Shown piece by piece: positions 51,500 through 63,344 of a DNA stretch of 64,000 bases. A program made the position numbers and the translations under genes. The notes below the pieces were generated by a model. It saw only the letters and a program-made list of their open reading frames with translations, had not been told where the DNA came from and made no database searches. The number at the start of each line of letters is the position of its first letter. The stretch's first letter is position 1. Source of the stretch: Allolobophora icterica (Eukaryota > Annelida > Clitellata > Crassiclitellata > Lumbricidae); the NCBI GenBank assembly GCA_963556255.1, contig OY744612.1, forward strand, positions 21,417,532 to 21,481,531, read 5' to 3'.

Positions 51500-53829
51500 A
51501 AGGAGCTGTCCTGTTCCTTGTCGAACAATTCACAGAACTCCATTCCATTCCACAGAAACCTTGGCTTCCACCTCTACCCGACTGCAGAAATTTCTATATG
51601 CTTATTTATTTAAAGCATTACCTACGCATGCGATATCAGTAAATCTGAATCGTAGACGCTGAATATTCAAAATAAATAATGCAAAATGCAGTTGTTAAGC
51701 AATGAATGTCTTACCAGCTAGTTGTAAACAGCTACTAAGATATCAGCAGTTTATATTTGGCACTAGCGGAACGTAGTAGCATCAGACAACGAAAAGTATC
51801 TAGCTACCAGCAACCGAGACTACAGAAAATTCACATCAACATTGACCAAGTCAAACCCAGCACAAAACAACTAACTATCAGTTAATATATCAATGTGACA
51901 AGCAGAAGCGCCATAGGTTCTTAAAAAAGGATCTACATAAATGTTGAGATAGATTCTCGTATACAGTATACAATTCAGAAGACAATGGAGACAAGGTCAC
52001 CCGAAAGCTGAGATGTTTAAAATCTGTCGTGTAACCATTTAGGTACATCTCGTATGCACTTTGGGTATTACCTCGATGCCAAAGCTGTCAAATTCACCCT
52101 TGACACATCTTCCGACCACAGTTTCGCAGTGATTCTGAATAGACCTCATTGGTTACCCTCATGAAAGGTCAGGGAGTTGGAAATTCTAAATTCTACATAG
52201 CCTGCGCTCCATTGCCTTCTCACTAAACACTTTATACCAGAGTAATCAGGGCCAAAATTCTACTAAAAAGCTCACACACAAAAATCTAAGTAATATGACC
52301 ATCCAGAAACATTGTGATTTCACTCAGCAGATGTTCAAACAACCAAAAACAACCAAACTGTCTCGACTCGTCAAACGCAAGCTTTTACTTTTCAGTTAAT
52401 GCCACACAGTTTCTCAATTACATAATTAATTCTACTGCTTGAATACAGAAAAAAAGAAAAAATACGACTGTCAGATCTGGTGGAAAAGATACAACCAAAT
52501 AAACATCCTCATGGCGATATCAATTTACAAAACGAAAATGATAAAGTACAAATCGTAACATGAGATGTAGAGCATTCTTAACGTTTCTCCATTTTAGTAA
52601 TTCTCGAACTCCACCGCCCATCCGGTACTCCCCTGGAGATTACAAAGAATGGTTTGTTGTTCAAATGGGATCTGTATGCATTGGACACATCAGACTCTGG
52701 TCCCTACTTCACCTCTTTGGACAGCATGCAATCGTTCTGTTATAACCACTACATAAACCATGCTATAAAGTATATACAATATTCAAACAGAACCTCTAGG
52801 AGGTTCTTAAAAGTGTTTAATTTGAAAATCAGTTACCAATTAATCAAGTTCTGTATTACACACAGAGATTGCTTCTGAACGAAAAATGAATAAAGCAAAA
52901 TTAAATTATTAAAATACCAACTCAACTTACGTATCAAACGATTCTCCTGCATGTACAATTTAGACAAAATGAAACAAAAACAGTAATCAGTTATAGGTGC
53001 AAAAGAAATAAACATATGGTCAAGAGGTTCTCACAAATGTCAAGATTGATATTGTTAATGATGAACCAGATCATTAACAATTCCTTGAACACTTTTACGA
53101 CGAGAGTGTAATAAAAGTGACTGGGAACCAGTGTAGCTCATCATTAAGGTGTTAAGGCAAAAATACTGCTAAAAATCTTGCATAATTTATGCAATCAATG
53201 GAGAAACACCAGAAATATGACTTAACATGAAGATGGTTAAATAATTAAAACGAATTAACTAAAACATCTCAATTCATCAAAATCCAGTGTAACTTTTCCT
53301 GCAGTCGTTTGAGCAGGAGAACACAAGAACTTTTCGTTCTTATGAACCTCAACACCATCGAGGCAACTGAGCACAGCACTTTTGAGATGTAGGCCACTTA
53401 CAAGGCATGATAATCAGCGTCTAGTCACATACGACGTTACGTAGATGAACTCTCCTCCTCTTGGAACAGAATTCAATCATTTTGTTACAGCAAGCATATC
53501 ACACATTCAGAGTGCCTCCAACAAGTTCTTAAAAGGTGCTACATAAATGTGCTTTACAATTACAACTAAATGTACTCAAACTACAACCATCAAAGATTGG
53601 ACCAGAGTTCACGGACAGTCACAAATGATACGGAGTAAGAAGATCGACAACCAATACGAAAGAAAAAATCACAAAATTTCTCCAAAAATGCCATTTGCTT
53701 CCACATGGACGAAAAAGTACAATACTCGCAATCTGCTTATGCCAAGCCTTTTTGGTCGACTCATTTCTCAGTAAAGTGTAATTGGACAACTGAAAAATTG
53801 CCAGTTTCAAAACTTTATACAGATGTTAG

Positions 53830-54075
53830 AGGGTGTTTGATTGTATAGTGGTTAGCATGCTAGACTCAATCGAGAGGTTGGTGATTCAAATCCTCGCCAG
53901 GGCAGAAATTTGGTTCGAGAGTTATGCTCCACCTGCACCTCCTAACCAACTCAGCTATAACGAGTACACTGACTGTACACTGTCGGTGGGAAGATGAGAC
54001 AGCGTGCCGACGCTAGTAGCTAATACTCCATACCCATGGCTGCCCCAAGGCTAGCTCAAGGGACTGCTCTTCTTA
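53830..54075 (+). mobile_element. tRNA-derived SINE, family A, best + copy
   Basis: Head TTGATTGTATAGTGGTTAGC (A box) and GTGATTCAAATCCTCGCC (B box), body GGCAGAAATTTGGTTCGAGA … GTACACTGACTGTACACTGT, tail CAAGGGACTGCTCTTCTTA. It serves as the reference for the other fragments in the window. Confidence 0.88.
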
Positions 54076-54244
54076 TACAGATGTCACCTGTAGAAAATCT
54101 TTTCCTGTTGATTTATCAAAAACTGTTATGCAATAAAGCACCAAACAAAATCAATCTAAAACTGTATATGAAACGGAAGACATTTAACTGCGGTACAGCA
54201 AAGTAAAAATGCTCCACATCCCAAGCAATGGACGAATCCCAAGG

Positions 54245-54406
54245 TCCTGGACATGAGGCCAGCAATCCTGGACATGGGCCAGCAATCCTGGACATGGGGC
54301 CAGCAATCCTAGACATGGCGCCAGCAATCCTGGACACGGGCCAGCAATCCTGGACATGGGCCAGCAATCCTCGACATGGGGCCAGCAATCCTGGACATGG
54401 GGCCAG
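54245..54406. repeat. 21-bp minisatellite (CCTGGACATGGGGCCAGCAAT)
   Basis: About eight copies of a GC-rich 20-22-base unit. The unit stays open in several frames on both strands. No splice sites or homology support coding. It lies 1.2 kb downstream of the desaturase stop. Confidence 0.9.
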
Positions 54407-55615
54407 TGCACTGCAGGACTTTCCATTTACTGCCCAACTTCTATTGCATGGTGATGGAGACATGTATACATAAACACGTGTCTCAACTGTAGTAGAGAAA
54501 CAATCCATTATAAAACCATCAGAACAATTGGCACATATGATATTGAGCATCTAAGTCCAAAAGGAGCTACAAAAACGTCAGCTTACATTACACATGTTCA
54601 CAATTCAACAGAAGAAATGGGTTCAAACTTAAAGAATTCAGCCAGAACAAGTGAACAGATCAATGAAAGCACCAGGAATCAAAGAATTCGGCATTATACA
54701 CCAATTATCTTTCAAACTGTGAGAATCTGGACAAATATAAAAAAAATAATGAATACACTGCAAAAATTTGGTCAGCATACTTTGAGTGAATTAGCAAGAG
54801 GATTAATTTTTATCTGAGGATAATTTTTCTTTCAGGATAATTTTTTCAATGTAACCATAACCATAATTATTGTTAGAACTGTCTAAATTTTGCATAAATA
54901 CACAAACCCCATAAGATTCTGTTGACAATGTTACAACCATAAAGATTAAGCACTGAGCTACTCCAAACAAAAGCCTACTCACAAATCAAATTCTTTTAAA
55001 ACTTCCTTGCGAACAACTGCTCGCCAAAACAACCTTAAAAGTTACAAACATCAATAAACAGTTTTGTGTATCTAGATGCAGAAAGTGAAATACAAAATGA
55101 GTTAAGAAGCAGATCAAAATACGGAACGCTAGTAAATGGAAGCAAAATGGTAATACTGCAAAAGAATAACAACCAAGCAGCAGTCAACTGACTGCATTTC
55201 TCATCACACATTAAGCAGAATACAGCTTTCATGCACAGCAAGCGCAGCACATCTTGCACAACTAATGGCAGTTCCCCACTCTTTCAAAAACACCGTAATT
55301 ACATTTCATTTGCACCTACGATGACAAGAGGTGCTAATATTACAGGGAAACTTATATTTCTACTATATGTACTTACACTTAAAATAAAGGGATACTTAAA
55401 TCCAGCAACTAGTAATGCAAACCTCCTTGGCTTGTCCTTATTCAAAATACTGATATTGAGAAAACATAACAAAGAGTTTCTCTTCAAAGGAACAGAGGAA
55501 AGACGATCATCCACTCCAGAAAAGTTCTTTCCAAACAGAAAAATAACTTTATCAAGATTTTTAGACATAAGACTTGTTCGTACGAATCCGTATAGAAGCT
55601 GGCCGCCCATTGTGT

Positions 55616-55786
55616 TCATTCATCCTTTGTTCGATCACCATCATCATCGATGGGACTTGGGATTCTCTTTCGCTTGACCCTTGAGTAAGGACCAACTTCT
55701 GGATCCATTATGAAGTCCCAGATGACTCGGATCCAAGACGTGTGACATGGAAGGTTTTCATAATACTCAGGTGCCATCTTTCTCAC
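55616..55786 (-). CDS. DEGS1: DEGS1 terminal exon
   Basis: Acceptor ATGATTTAG. Encodes [40 protein letters not shown], then a charged tail ending TKDE and TGA. It matches the family's '(V)RK.A(P/A)EYYD.LP.(H/Y).SW…(L/I).DF(V/I)MD…(P/S)YSR.KR'. The tail after YSRVKR is longer and more acidic than in vertebrates. Confidence 0.95.
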   Translation of the reverse strand: MRKMAPEYYENLPCHTSWIRVIWDFIMDPEVGPYSRVKRKRIPSPIDDDGDRTKDE

Positions 55787-58700
55787 CTAAATCATGAAAA
55801 ATGAAAGACCGTTTAACACAAGTACAAAATTGTACATTTTCCCAACTGTAAGTCGTGGTTTTATAGACGCGTGTTCTATAGGATCTTGATAACTGTACCG
55901 TCACGTTTCAGTGTTACTTACTGTGGTTTGTCAGTGAGCTTGCCAATAAACACGAATATATTATTATCTGGCATTTTTGCCTGAACTTCTAGGAATGTTT
56001 GTGTGCACTTTCAAAATAATTTGGACTATCCGATCTATACTCTGCACTGTTGAAAAGGTGAATAAAGAGAAAAAATTTTAAAATTTATTCTCAATGCTGA
56101 GGAAAATTGATTTCAGTATTGTCCTGTAAATATTACCTCTAATTCTGTTAAAAGTAGTGTAAGATTTAAGCAAGTCTTAGTGTGCCTAGAAAGCTCAAAC
56201 ACAAACTGTCTAATATTAAAGAACTTGCAATGCAGCCTGCTCCCAGACTATATTGTCCATTTAGTTTAAAAGGCCACACTGCAATGTAGTTAATAGCAAA
56301 ACTGACTGAGATTTTATACCAGACAATATATGTTTTTGGCTGAATTATTATCAAATGCTTGCAGACATTAGTTATAAACATATACAGCGTACACACATGA
56401 CAGCCTTTTGGTAGCAGGCTGGTTAGTGATACACAGCCCACGCAGCAGCCAAGCCCAAGAGGGAGGGGCACATTTACTTATGCAAGTTAGGGTGGTCCAA
56501 AAATAAACAGAGAAAATTTGGGTTTTTTTTCTTTATCTCCCACTTTCCCATCTGGTGTTCCTTCAATAGAAACTTATTCATGCAGAAAATTGTTGGGAAC
56601 GGTCTATGCAATGCACTTCTTTATTGTCACTGTGTGAATCACGCTGATTATGTACTTTGCAACCCACAGCAAGAATGCTTGGCTCACCAAAGGTAGCTCT
56701 AACTGGCACAAAGACACAGTTAGCTCTACTAGTTGTCAAAGAACACCGAAACTGAAAGTGCTACCCTGATTGCACGAAGGTGACTTTCCTTGAGGCTCAT
56801 AATTCAACAGGCTAAGACTATGGTACCTGCATTAGTTTTACAGCTCTAGCAGTGCTTCAGTAACATTAATTTGTTCCATTTTCAAGTCTTTCTACTGTTT
56901 ATCATATGGTCATAAAAAATACAGTACAGTTATTCAAATACGATGTTACTCGCATTGAGAACCGAAAACACTTCTAGGTGAAAATAACAACTTCACTGCA
57001 TATACAGTGGTGTGCAAAAGTCTGGCACCACCTGAAAATTTCGGGTTTTTTCAACTCACATAAACTGACATAAACTCACATAAACTAACATAAGCTCACA
57101 TAAACTGACATAAGCTCACATAAACTGACATTAAGTCACATAAACTCACATAAGCTCACATAAACTCACATAAACTAACAAAACCTGACATAAACTGACA
57201 TAGGCTGACAAACTTTTAATCAAAAAGTTTACTTCAGTTTATGTCAGTTTATGTGCGTTTGGGTGAGCTTCTGCCAGTATATGTGAGCCTATGTGAGTTT
57301 ACGTCAGGCTATGTCAGTTTATGTCATTTTATGTCAGTTTATATCAGTTTATGTCATTTTATGTCAGTTTATATCAGTTTATGTCAGTTTATGTCAGTTT
57401 AGGTCAGTTTATGTCAGTTATTGTCAGTTTATGGTCAGTCATTGTCAGTCAGTATCAGTTTATTTTATGTGAGTTTATGTGAGTTTATGTGAGTTCATGT
57501 GATTCTATGTGAGTTTATGTGAGTTTTTGTCAGTTTTTGTCAGTTTATGTCAATTTATGTGAGTTTATGTGAATTTATGTGAATCTATGTGAATTTGTGT
57601 GAGTTTACATGAGCTCATATGAGTTTATGTCAGTTTATGTCGGTTTATATAAGCTTTTGTCAGTTTTTGTCAGTTTATGTGAGTTTATGTATAATGTCGG
57701 AAAGTCAGTAAAACGCAACATTTTCAGGTGGTGCCAGACTTTTGCACACCACTGTACGCTGAAATACACCGAGAAACCAACCTTAACTAAACTTAGTGAT
57801 TTTTGGCAGAATTTATTTTCTACCAAAGGGCCATCTATTGAGCTGGTGGTAGGTTGATGTTTCAAAGTTGAAAGTTTTGGACCACCTTAATGTGAGTACT
57901 ACAACTGTGGAAGGTGGGGGTCTTGCCTGCCTTCCTTCAGGAGTCATCCCTGGGCTGGAAGCTGGTTGCAGTGGGGTCTACTGCAGTCAGGTACCACTGC
58001 TAATAGTCAGTTAAGTGGTGGATGGGCTTGAATCAACAAAACAGCTACCTTTGCATGTCTTATAGAATAATTTGTTGATATTAATTAAACTATCAATTTA
58101 GTGAATTTTATCAAATTACTTATAAATATAAGCACACTATTTCAGTTGAAACAAGCTCATAGAACCAAACAGTATTAACATAGAAGCAATTATAAACTTA
58201 AACTCTTGCGCTATTTATAGTATCTTCCTATGTTTAGTATCTTTGGATGAGATCAATAAATGCTATAAAGATGCAACAAAAATATCAAGTCTTCCAATCT
58301 TTCATTTAAAAAGTGTAACAAATTTAATTTCAACAAAACTTTGCCATGTGGCAGTGTATTTAATAATTATTTAAGTGATTTTGCAAACTAAAAATAATGA
58401 TGTTCTAAATCAATGTAACATTAGAGTCGTGACTTCACTGACGCTTCATATATACACTATACAGCTAGAATTGTGTCACCAAGTCTTAAAGATAGGAGCG
58501 ACTTGTGGTCCGAAACATATGGTATGCATGCATGTATGGATGTGTATTACGTATGTATGTGTATTTATGTAATGGAAGTTTGTATCCAAGAATATAACTT
58601 GAAAATCAATTATCGTTTCTTTCATTTGTCTCAAAATACATCGGTAACGCAGCTGATTGAGTAATCGAGCACTCAGACTGCAGCGCCACCTGCAGGCTGT

Positions 58701-60032
58701 ATAAAATGGACGAGCATTGCAAGTGAAACACAAGCAAGCTGTCAATGCACAGCTGGTTACGGCTATCGATTGATACCTAATCATCGGATATTCGCATTAT
58801 TTAAATTTATGCAAGAAATGCAGTACTCTGGAAATTAATTTTAAATTGCTTGAAGGGCTTTATAAAAACATTCACTAAGAAATCTTTCGTTGCTAAGACT
58901 TAAAGGAGTCTGAGAGAGTTCAATCAGTTGACACTATATACAGAAATTGTGTATCAATATCTGCAAATGCTAGCCATTATGACTTCATCAGTGTGTATAA
59001 TGTGATGGCATCCACCCAGCCAGTCACCGGCCAGCCAGACAGCCCAGAATTACACCATGTGTTGAACAAGTATTGTATGTCTAGTTATCAGGGCACAGGT
59101 GACACACCAGACGATTTAAATGGCCCAGAGCAACAAACCTGACTCGGGTGATATGAATCAATGCAACAGTGCATGAAACCAGAAATACATATAACACATT
59201 GAATGGATTCACAAACTGGGCACTCGCAAAAGTTTTTCGAATTATACATGTACTACAAGTGACGTTAGGAAATATACGATGCCAATTACCTGAGGCAGTT
59301 TTGATCCCGGTATGTTCGGAAAGTCGTGGTGCTCATTGTGGAAGCCGACGTTGAACGTGATGCAGTTCAGCAGCCCATAATAGGAGTACGTTTCATATCC
59401 CTTCTTGAACATGTAGTGCTCTGATATGAAATGGCCAGCCACTGGATGCAGACCCATCGCCAAGAACGTCCCAACCACAAGATAGAAGAGCGACCTCCAG
59501 CCCATCAAGTAGTAAAGAACAACATCAAAGAGCAGCTGGGCAGAAAAGTTGTACAACTCGAGCATCGTGAGCGGTTTTGGTCGAAGCATGAGTGGTCGGA
59601 CTGTATAGAAAACCGGCTGCAGCACGACCCAGAGCAACTTCGTGAAAGTGCGGTTAAAGAATCGGGCCTCTAACCTAGACGGTATGTCCACGTCCAGTTC
59701 CTCGTCGCCTTGGTACTTGTGGTGTTCCAGGTGGTACTTCTTGAAGACGACTGCGTATGGAATACCAAGGATGAGGTTGCCAAATATGGCGAGGCACCGG
59801 TTGGCCACTGGGCGCGAGTGACCGAATGCTAAGTTGTGGGAAATTTCGTGGATTGCCAGGGTCATGCTGTGGTTGATGACCCCACCCCAGAAGTAGCCGA
59901 AGAAAACAATCATCCACAGGGAAGCATTGCGCAGGAGGTAGGCAGAGATAAGCTGCATGATCACCATGGCAACAACGATATACTTTAGGCTGTGATCCGG
60001 CCCCATCAGCTCCTTGACCTCTGGATACTTTG
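55616..60032 (-). CDS. DEGS1: sphingolipid delta(4)-desaturase (dihydroceramide desaturase), last two coding exons; 5' end missing
   Basis: Membrane-bound ER enzyme that introduces the C4-C5 trans double bond of dihydroceramide to make ceramide, using a di-iron centre. Exons 60032-59290 and 55786-55616 join in phase 0 to give 303 residues plus TGA. The fragment starts at KYPEVKEL, aligning with about residue 29 of the roughly 323-residue vertebrate protein, so only a short exon (start codon and the N-terminal YTD segment) is missing. Histidine boxes HEISH, HLEHH and HNEHH are intact, with four or so hydrophobic membrane spans. The first exon was not found up to the window edge. DEGS1 and DEGS2 are not separable with confidence in invertebrates. 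Confidence 0.93.
55787..59289. other. DEGS1 intron
   Basis: 3.5 kb. Apart from the MITE it holds a SINE-like tail (55860-55975) and no recognised gene. Confidence 0.75.
57005..57754. mobile_element. 750-bp fold-back MITE, Tc1/mariner type
   Basis: Perfect 34-bp terminal inverted repeats beginning CAGTGGTGTGCAAAAGTCTG and ending with its complement at 57721-57754, flanked by TA dinucleotides (57003-57004 and 57755-57756). The left interior repeats TAAACTGACATAAGCTCACA; the right interior repeats the complementary GTTTATGTCAGTTTATGTGA, so the whole element can fold into one long hairpin. No transposase. It lies in the DEGS1 intron. Confidence 0.93.
59290..60032 (-). CDS. DEGS1: DEGS1 core exon (catalytic)
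   Basis: Acceptor TTAATCTTCAG, donor CCTCAG|GTAATT. 743 nt, entering at phase 1. Contains [17 protein letters not shown] (box 1, fragment residues 61-65), [19 protein letters not shown] (box 2, 100-104) and [17 protein letters not shown] (box 3, 231-235), plus [16 protein letters not shown]. All metal ligands expected for the family are present. Confidence 0.97.
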
Positions 60033-60889
60033 CTGAAGATTAACACAACACAAAGCAAGGACATGAGAATAGAAACTAGGTTAAACAATAAAGTCAGTGA
60101 AGAAGTTTAAAACAAAACCAGATCAAACAGCATAAACCTAAGTACTGCAAGAGTAATTAAAGTCTGCAAAACTTAGCAGGCCCCTAGCCAGCCACCCGAC
60201 CTTTGGACAGGTGAACATTTTTTTGGACAGGCATAAATTGTGCATGGACATATTGAATGGGTTTGTCTTAGATGTGACATAATGTAATAATCCATTCCTC
60301 CCTTCATCTGAAGTTAACAGATTGTTGTTTGTATCACTCTATGTAGAACAAAACTGTTACAAATGCGATAAAAACCCATAGGTCATTCAGCGTAGGGGCA
60401 TTGCAGTCGGACTCGCACGGTTGCGGCTTCGGGCGGTTGCGACTTCGTACGCTCATGGCGTCGGGCAGTCACGACTTTGAATGCTTTTGGACGCCCTACT
60501 CTTTATTTCTTGCTTAAGGGCCTGAAACTGAGTAATCCAACTTCCAATAATTTGCATGATATAGTGGCCATATGGTTGAGTGCTTGCCTTGAAGCACAGA
60601 GTTTGGGATTGAGACTTTCTGGATAAGAACTCTGGGCCAATCTTCATAAAAAACTGCTCAACATATATGACTTCCTGGTGTTAAATTAGTGCACTTGTGA
60701 AATTCATTATGTAAACTGCAGGAACGTACATATACGAGACTTCTTATGACACACCTCATTGTAACGCAAGTTCTGGTATAAACCTTTCGGTAACATGGAT
60801 CCCAAATTTAGTCAACGTCATTACGAGGTGGTCCTCCATTTGGCTCCAAAGACAATGTTTGAAGGAGCACATACAATGTACATACATGG

Positions 60890-61115
60890 TATATGTACAA
60901 ACATACATCCAGTGTACATACATACACCCTATTAAGGTGTATATGGAAGTGTACAACTGTACATACATGTATACATCCTATTAAAGTGTAAATGCATGTA
61001 AATACATACATCCTATTAAAGTGTACATACATACATCTTATTAAAGCATAAACACATACATCTTATTAAAGTGTACACACATACAAGTGTGCATACAATG
61101 CCATACACATATCCT
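60890..61115. repeat. minisatellite CATCCTATTAAAGTGTACATA
   Basis: Five or six degenerate units of about 25-50 bases, each with CNTATTAAAGTGTA and flanking ACAT tetramers, upstream of the DEGS1 core exon. Confidence 0.75.
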
Positions 61116-61699
61116 ATTAAAATTGCTGCTTTGACAGACAACACAGCAACAAAACAGCAACCTAGGTAAATCCATGATAAATATCAGCAGACACTCGTCC
61201 ACAATATTAACAAAGCTAGCAGACGATACTCCACGAATATTAGCATACAATAGATAGAAATCATGATAAACTGCACGACAGCACAGTAAAATATGCAAAT
61301 GGACATTTATAACAACTGAAAGTCCATTCAACAACATTTCATACACTTCGAAAATTCAAGTGACTTCCCGATGCTCATATATCAACTTGAAACTTAGCTT
61401 CAATGTTGAGACTAATTAAAGACTAAAGTTAACACTTAACGTTAATGCTAAGACTTCATGTTAAAGTCACTGTAAGAATCATGACGTTTTGACAAGTCTC
61501 CTTTAACAAATACTTTTTTAACAGGAATGCAATCAAACTCAATGACTTTGTAACACATTATCATAATGCACTGGTCAGGCATAAATCAGAGACAAGCAAC
61601 TCATTGAGATTCCAATCGATTAGACAAATAGCTAATTCTAATCAATTGGCAATTGAACTAATCGTGCCCATCTCTGGTATCAATTAGTGATCACTTGGT

Positions 61700-62570
61700 C
61701 ACCTTACCTTAGACCTTAGTCCTTCCCATGCAGGTCTGCACATCGGGCGACTCATCTCCTCCACTCCCCTCTGTCCACTGCCAGCCTCTCCGCCTCCTCC
61801 CATGTCAGCACCAGATATCTTAGGTCGTCTCTGACTGTCTCTGGCCAGTTCTTTCTCGGTTTTCCTTCCTCTTCCTTTTCCCTCCAGGGTCCTAGTTCAT
61901 CACCTGCTTTGCTCTCCTGCCGTCATCCATGTGGAAGACATGCCCCATCCATCTCAACCTTCTCATTCTGATGATGTTTTCCAGGGTCTCCTGTCCTGTC
62001 CTTTCTCTTATTTATTTTTATTTATTTATTTATTCCGGACATTTCTATAGCACCTCTCGAAGTCAACTACTACTCAGAGGCGCTCCCAACTACAGCATTT
62101 GATACTGTGCCGGAATTCTCACGCCAAAGCGCCACGAGCAATTGCGAGTGAAGGACTTGCCCAAGGTCCGTACGCAGCGGCTAGAGTGGGATTCGAACCA
62201 GCAACCCTCCGGTCACAAGGCGCAGAACTTACCACTGAGCCACCACACCCCTTATGGTCTTGTTGGTTACTTTGTCCCGCCATGATACGTGAAGAATTCT
62301 TCTTAACCACCTGTGATGTGCCGCTTCCAGGCTCCTCCTGTCCGCCGCCATCATTGGCCACGTTTCTGCTCCATACAGCAGTGTGCTCAGAACTATAGCA
62401 CTATGCAGTCACTGCTTTGTTCTCAGACTGCACCCATTTTTCTTCCATATCTTGGCAAGTCTTCCGAAACAGCATTTGCCTTTCCTATGCGCATTTTTAT
62501 TTCTCTCTCACAGCTGCTATCTGCCGTCCTTGGACTTCCCAGGTAGCAGAATGCATCCACCAGTGGTTAA
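61700..62570 (-). mobile_element. non-LTR retrotransposon C-terminal region, split by a SINE
   Basis: On the minus strand, from 62570: blocks resembling the LINE tail (HHRWLRRILHVSW, 'VTNKTI'), then the SINE at 62011-62252, then continuing 'RERTGQETLENIIRMRRLRW' and MGHVFHMDDGRRAKQVMN. It belongs to the same lineage as the relic at 35318 (shared WLRRILHVSWRD and WMGHV.HMD). Confidence 0.85.
62011..62252 (-). mobile_element. tRNA-derived SINE, family B, inserted in a LINE
   Basis: On the minus strand: GGGGTGTGGTGGCTCAGTGG with A box, B box GGTTCGAATCC, the CGCTGCGTACGGACCTTGGG body, then a (TAAA)n tail. It is a close inverted match to 32342-32572. Confidence 0.92.
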
Positions 62571-62587
62571 ATTCAGCCGGATCCCGC

Positions 62588-62713
62588 CGGATCTGAGATC
62601 CGGCACCTCTGATTTGAGATCCGCCACCTGCATTGTTAGACCCACCACCCAAATTATGAGATCCGCCACCTAAAAAGGGAGACCCATCACCTCAAAACGG
62701 AGATCCACCACCT
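62588..62713. repeat. GAGATCCGCCACCT tandem repeat
   Basis: Six degenerate units of about 20 bases sharing GAGATCC(G/A)(C/G)CACCT. Confidence 0.8.
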
Positions 62714-63139
62714 AAGATCAAATTAGCATTCGTCAGCCTCACAGTGCGGTTCAATATTCACTAGCATCATAGAAAACTACTTGGGCCTACGTGTTTAGTT
62801 AAATTGCCTGCTGTTTTATAATCGCTGCCGAAGAGTAGTAACCCAAGGCTGTGGCAGCAGAAGTAGATTTGGGCGTATACATCCGAGCGATAACACAGTA
62901 GTTTGCTTCATTAATAACTCGTTTGCGGAATTTCGGAATTCTGAGCTGGAATCGTTTGAAAATCTGGAATAGCACGTCTTTTGATTAGTTATAGGCTAAT
63001 TATCGCGCATGCAGTCTGCAGATAATGTCGAAAAGAAAAAGTTGGCCAGCGTGCAAAGAAAGCCATCGTACGTGGAAGGATTGCTAAGGGTCGTCATGCT
63101 GCAACAGATTTTCTTGCAGTCCTTTAAATTAAGCTATTA

Positions 63140-63344
63140 ATCTAGCCCTGATTAGACAGCCACGGATATGAAGTGTTAGCGACTTCATTTTCTTAGCCTT
63201 GGCATATGAGGGCGGGTGGCCAGTCCTCTCCCTCGCCGTCTCGTCTTCCCACCGACAGGAGTTGGCTAGGGGGGCACAAGTGGAGCAGAAGCCTCGAACC
63301 AAATTTCTGCCCTAGCGGGATAGATAGTGTAGTGGTTAGCGTGC
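63140..63344 (-). mobile_element. rearranged SINE family A with inverted head
   Basis: The body and tail run on the minus strand (CCACGGATATGAAGTGTTAG … TTTCTGCCCTAGCGGGA). The next 24 bases, ATAGTGTAGTGGTTAGCGTGC at 63324-63344, are the tRNA-like head in + orientation, where the minus-strand head should be. Confidence 0.7.

Larger units (their letters stand above)
45068..55615. other. convergent intergenic region CARMIL / desaturase
   Basis: 10.5 kb between the two stop codons, containing the repeats listed separately. 45862-48200 and 50850-53820 have no recognisable gene. Both genes' 3' UTRs must lie here, but their ends cannot be fixed from sequence. Confidence 0.6.

Noticed and set aside
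53830..54075. Possible tRNA gene on the + strand
   Set aside because: Same SINE head appears in at least five other places with an attached body.
59431..60088. Open frames overlapping the desaturase exon in other frames
   Set aside because: Shadows of the DEGS1 coding sequence, which has full family similarity.
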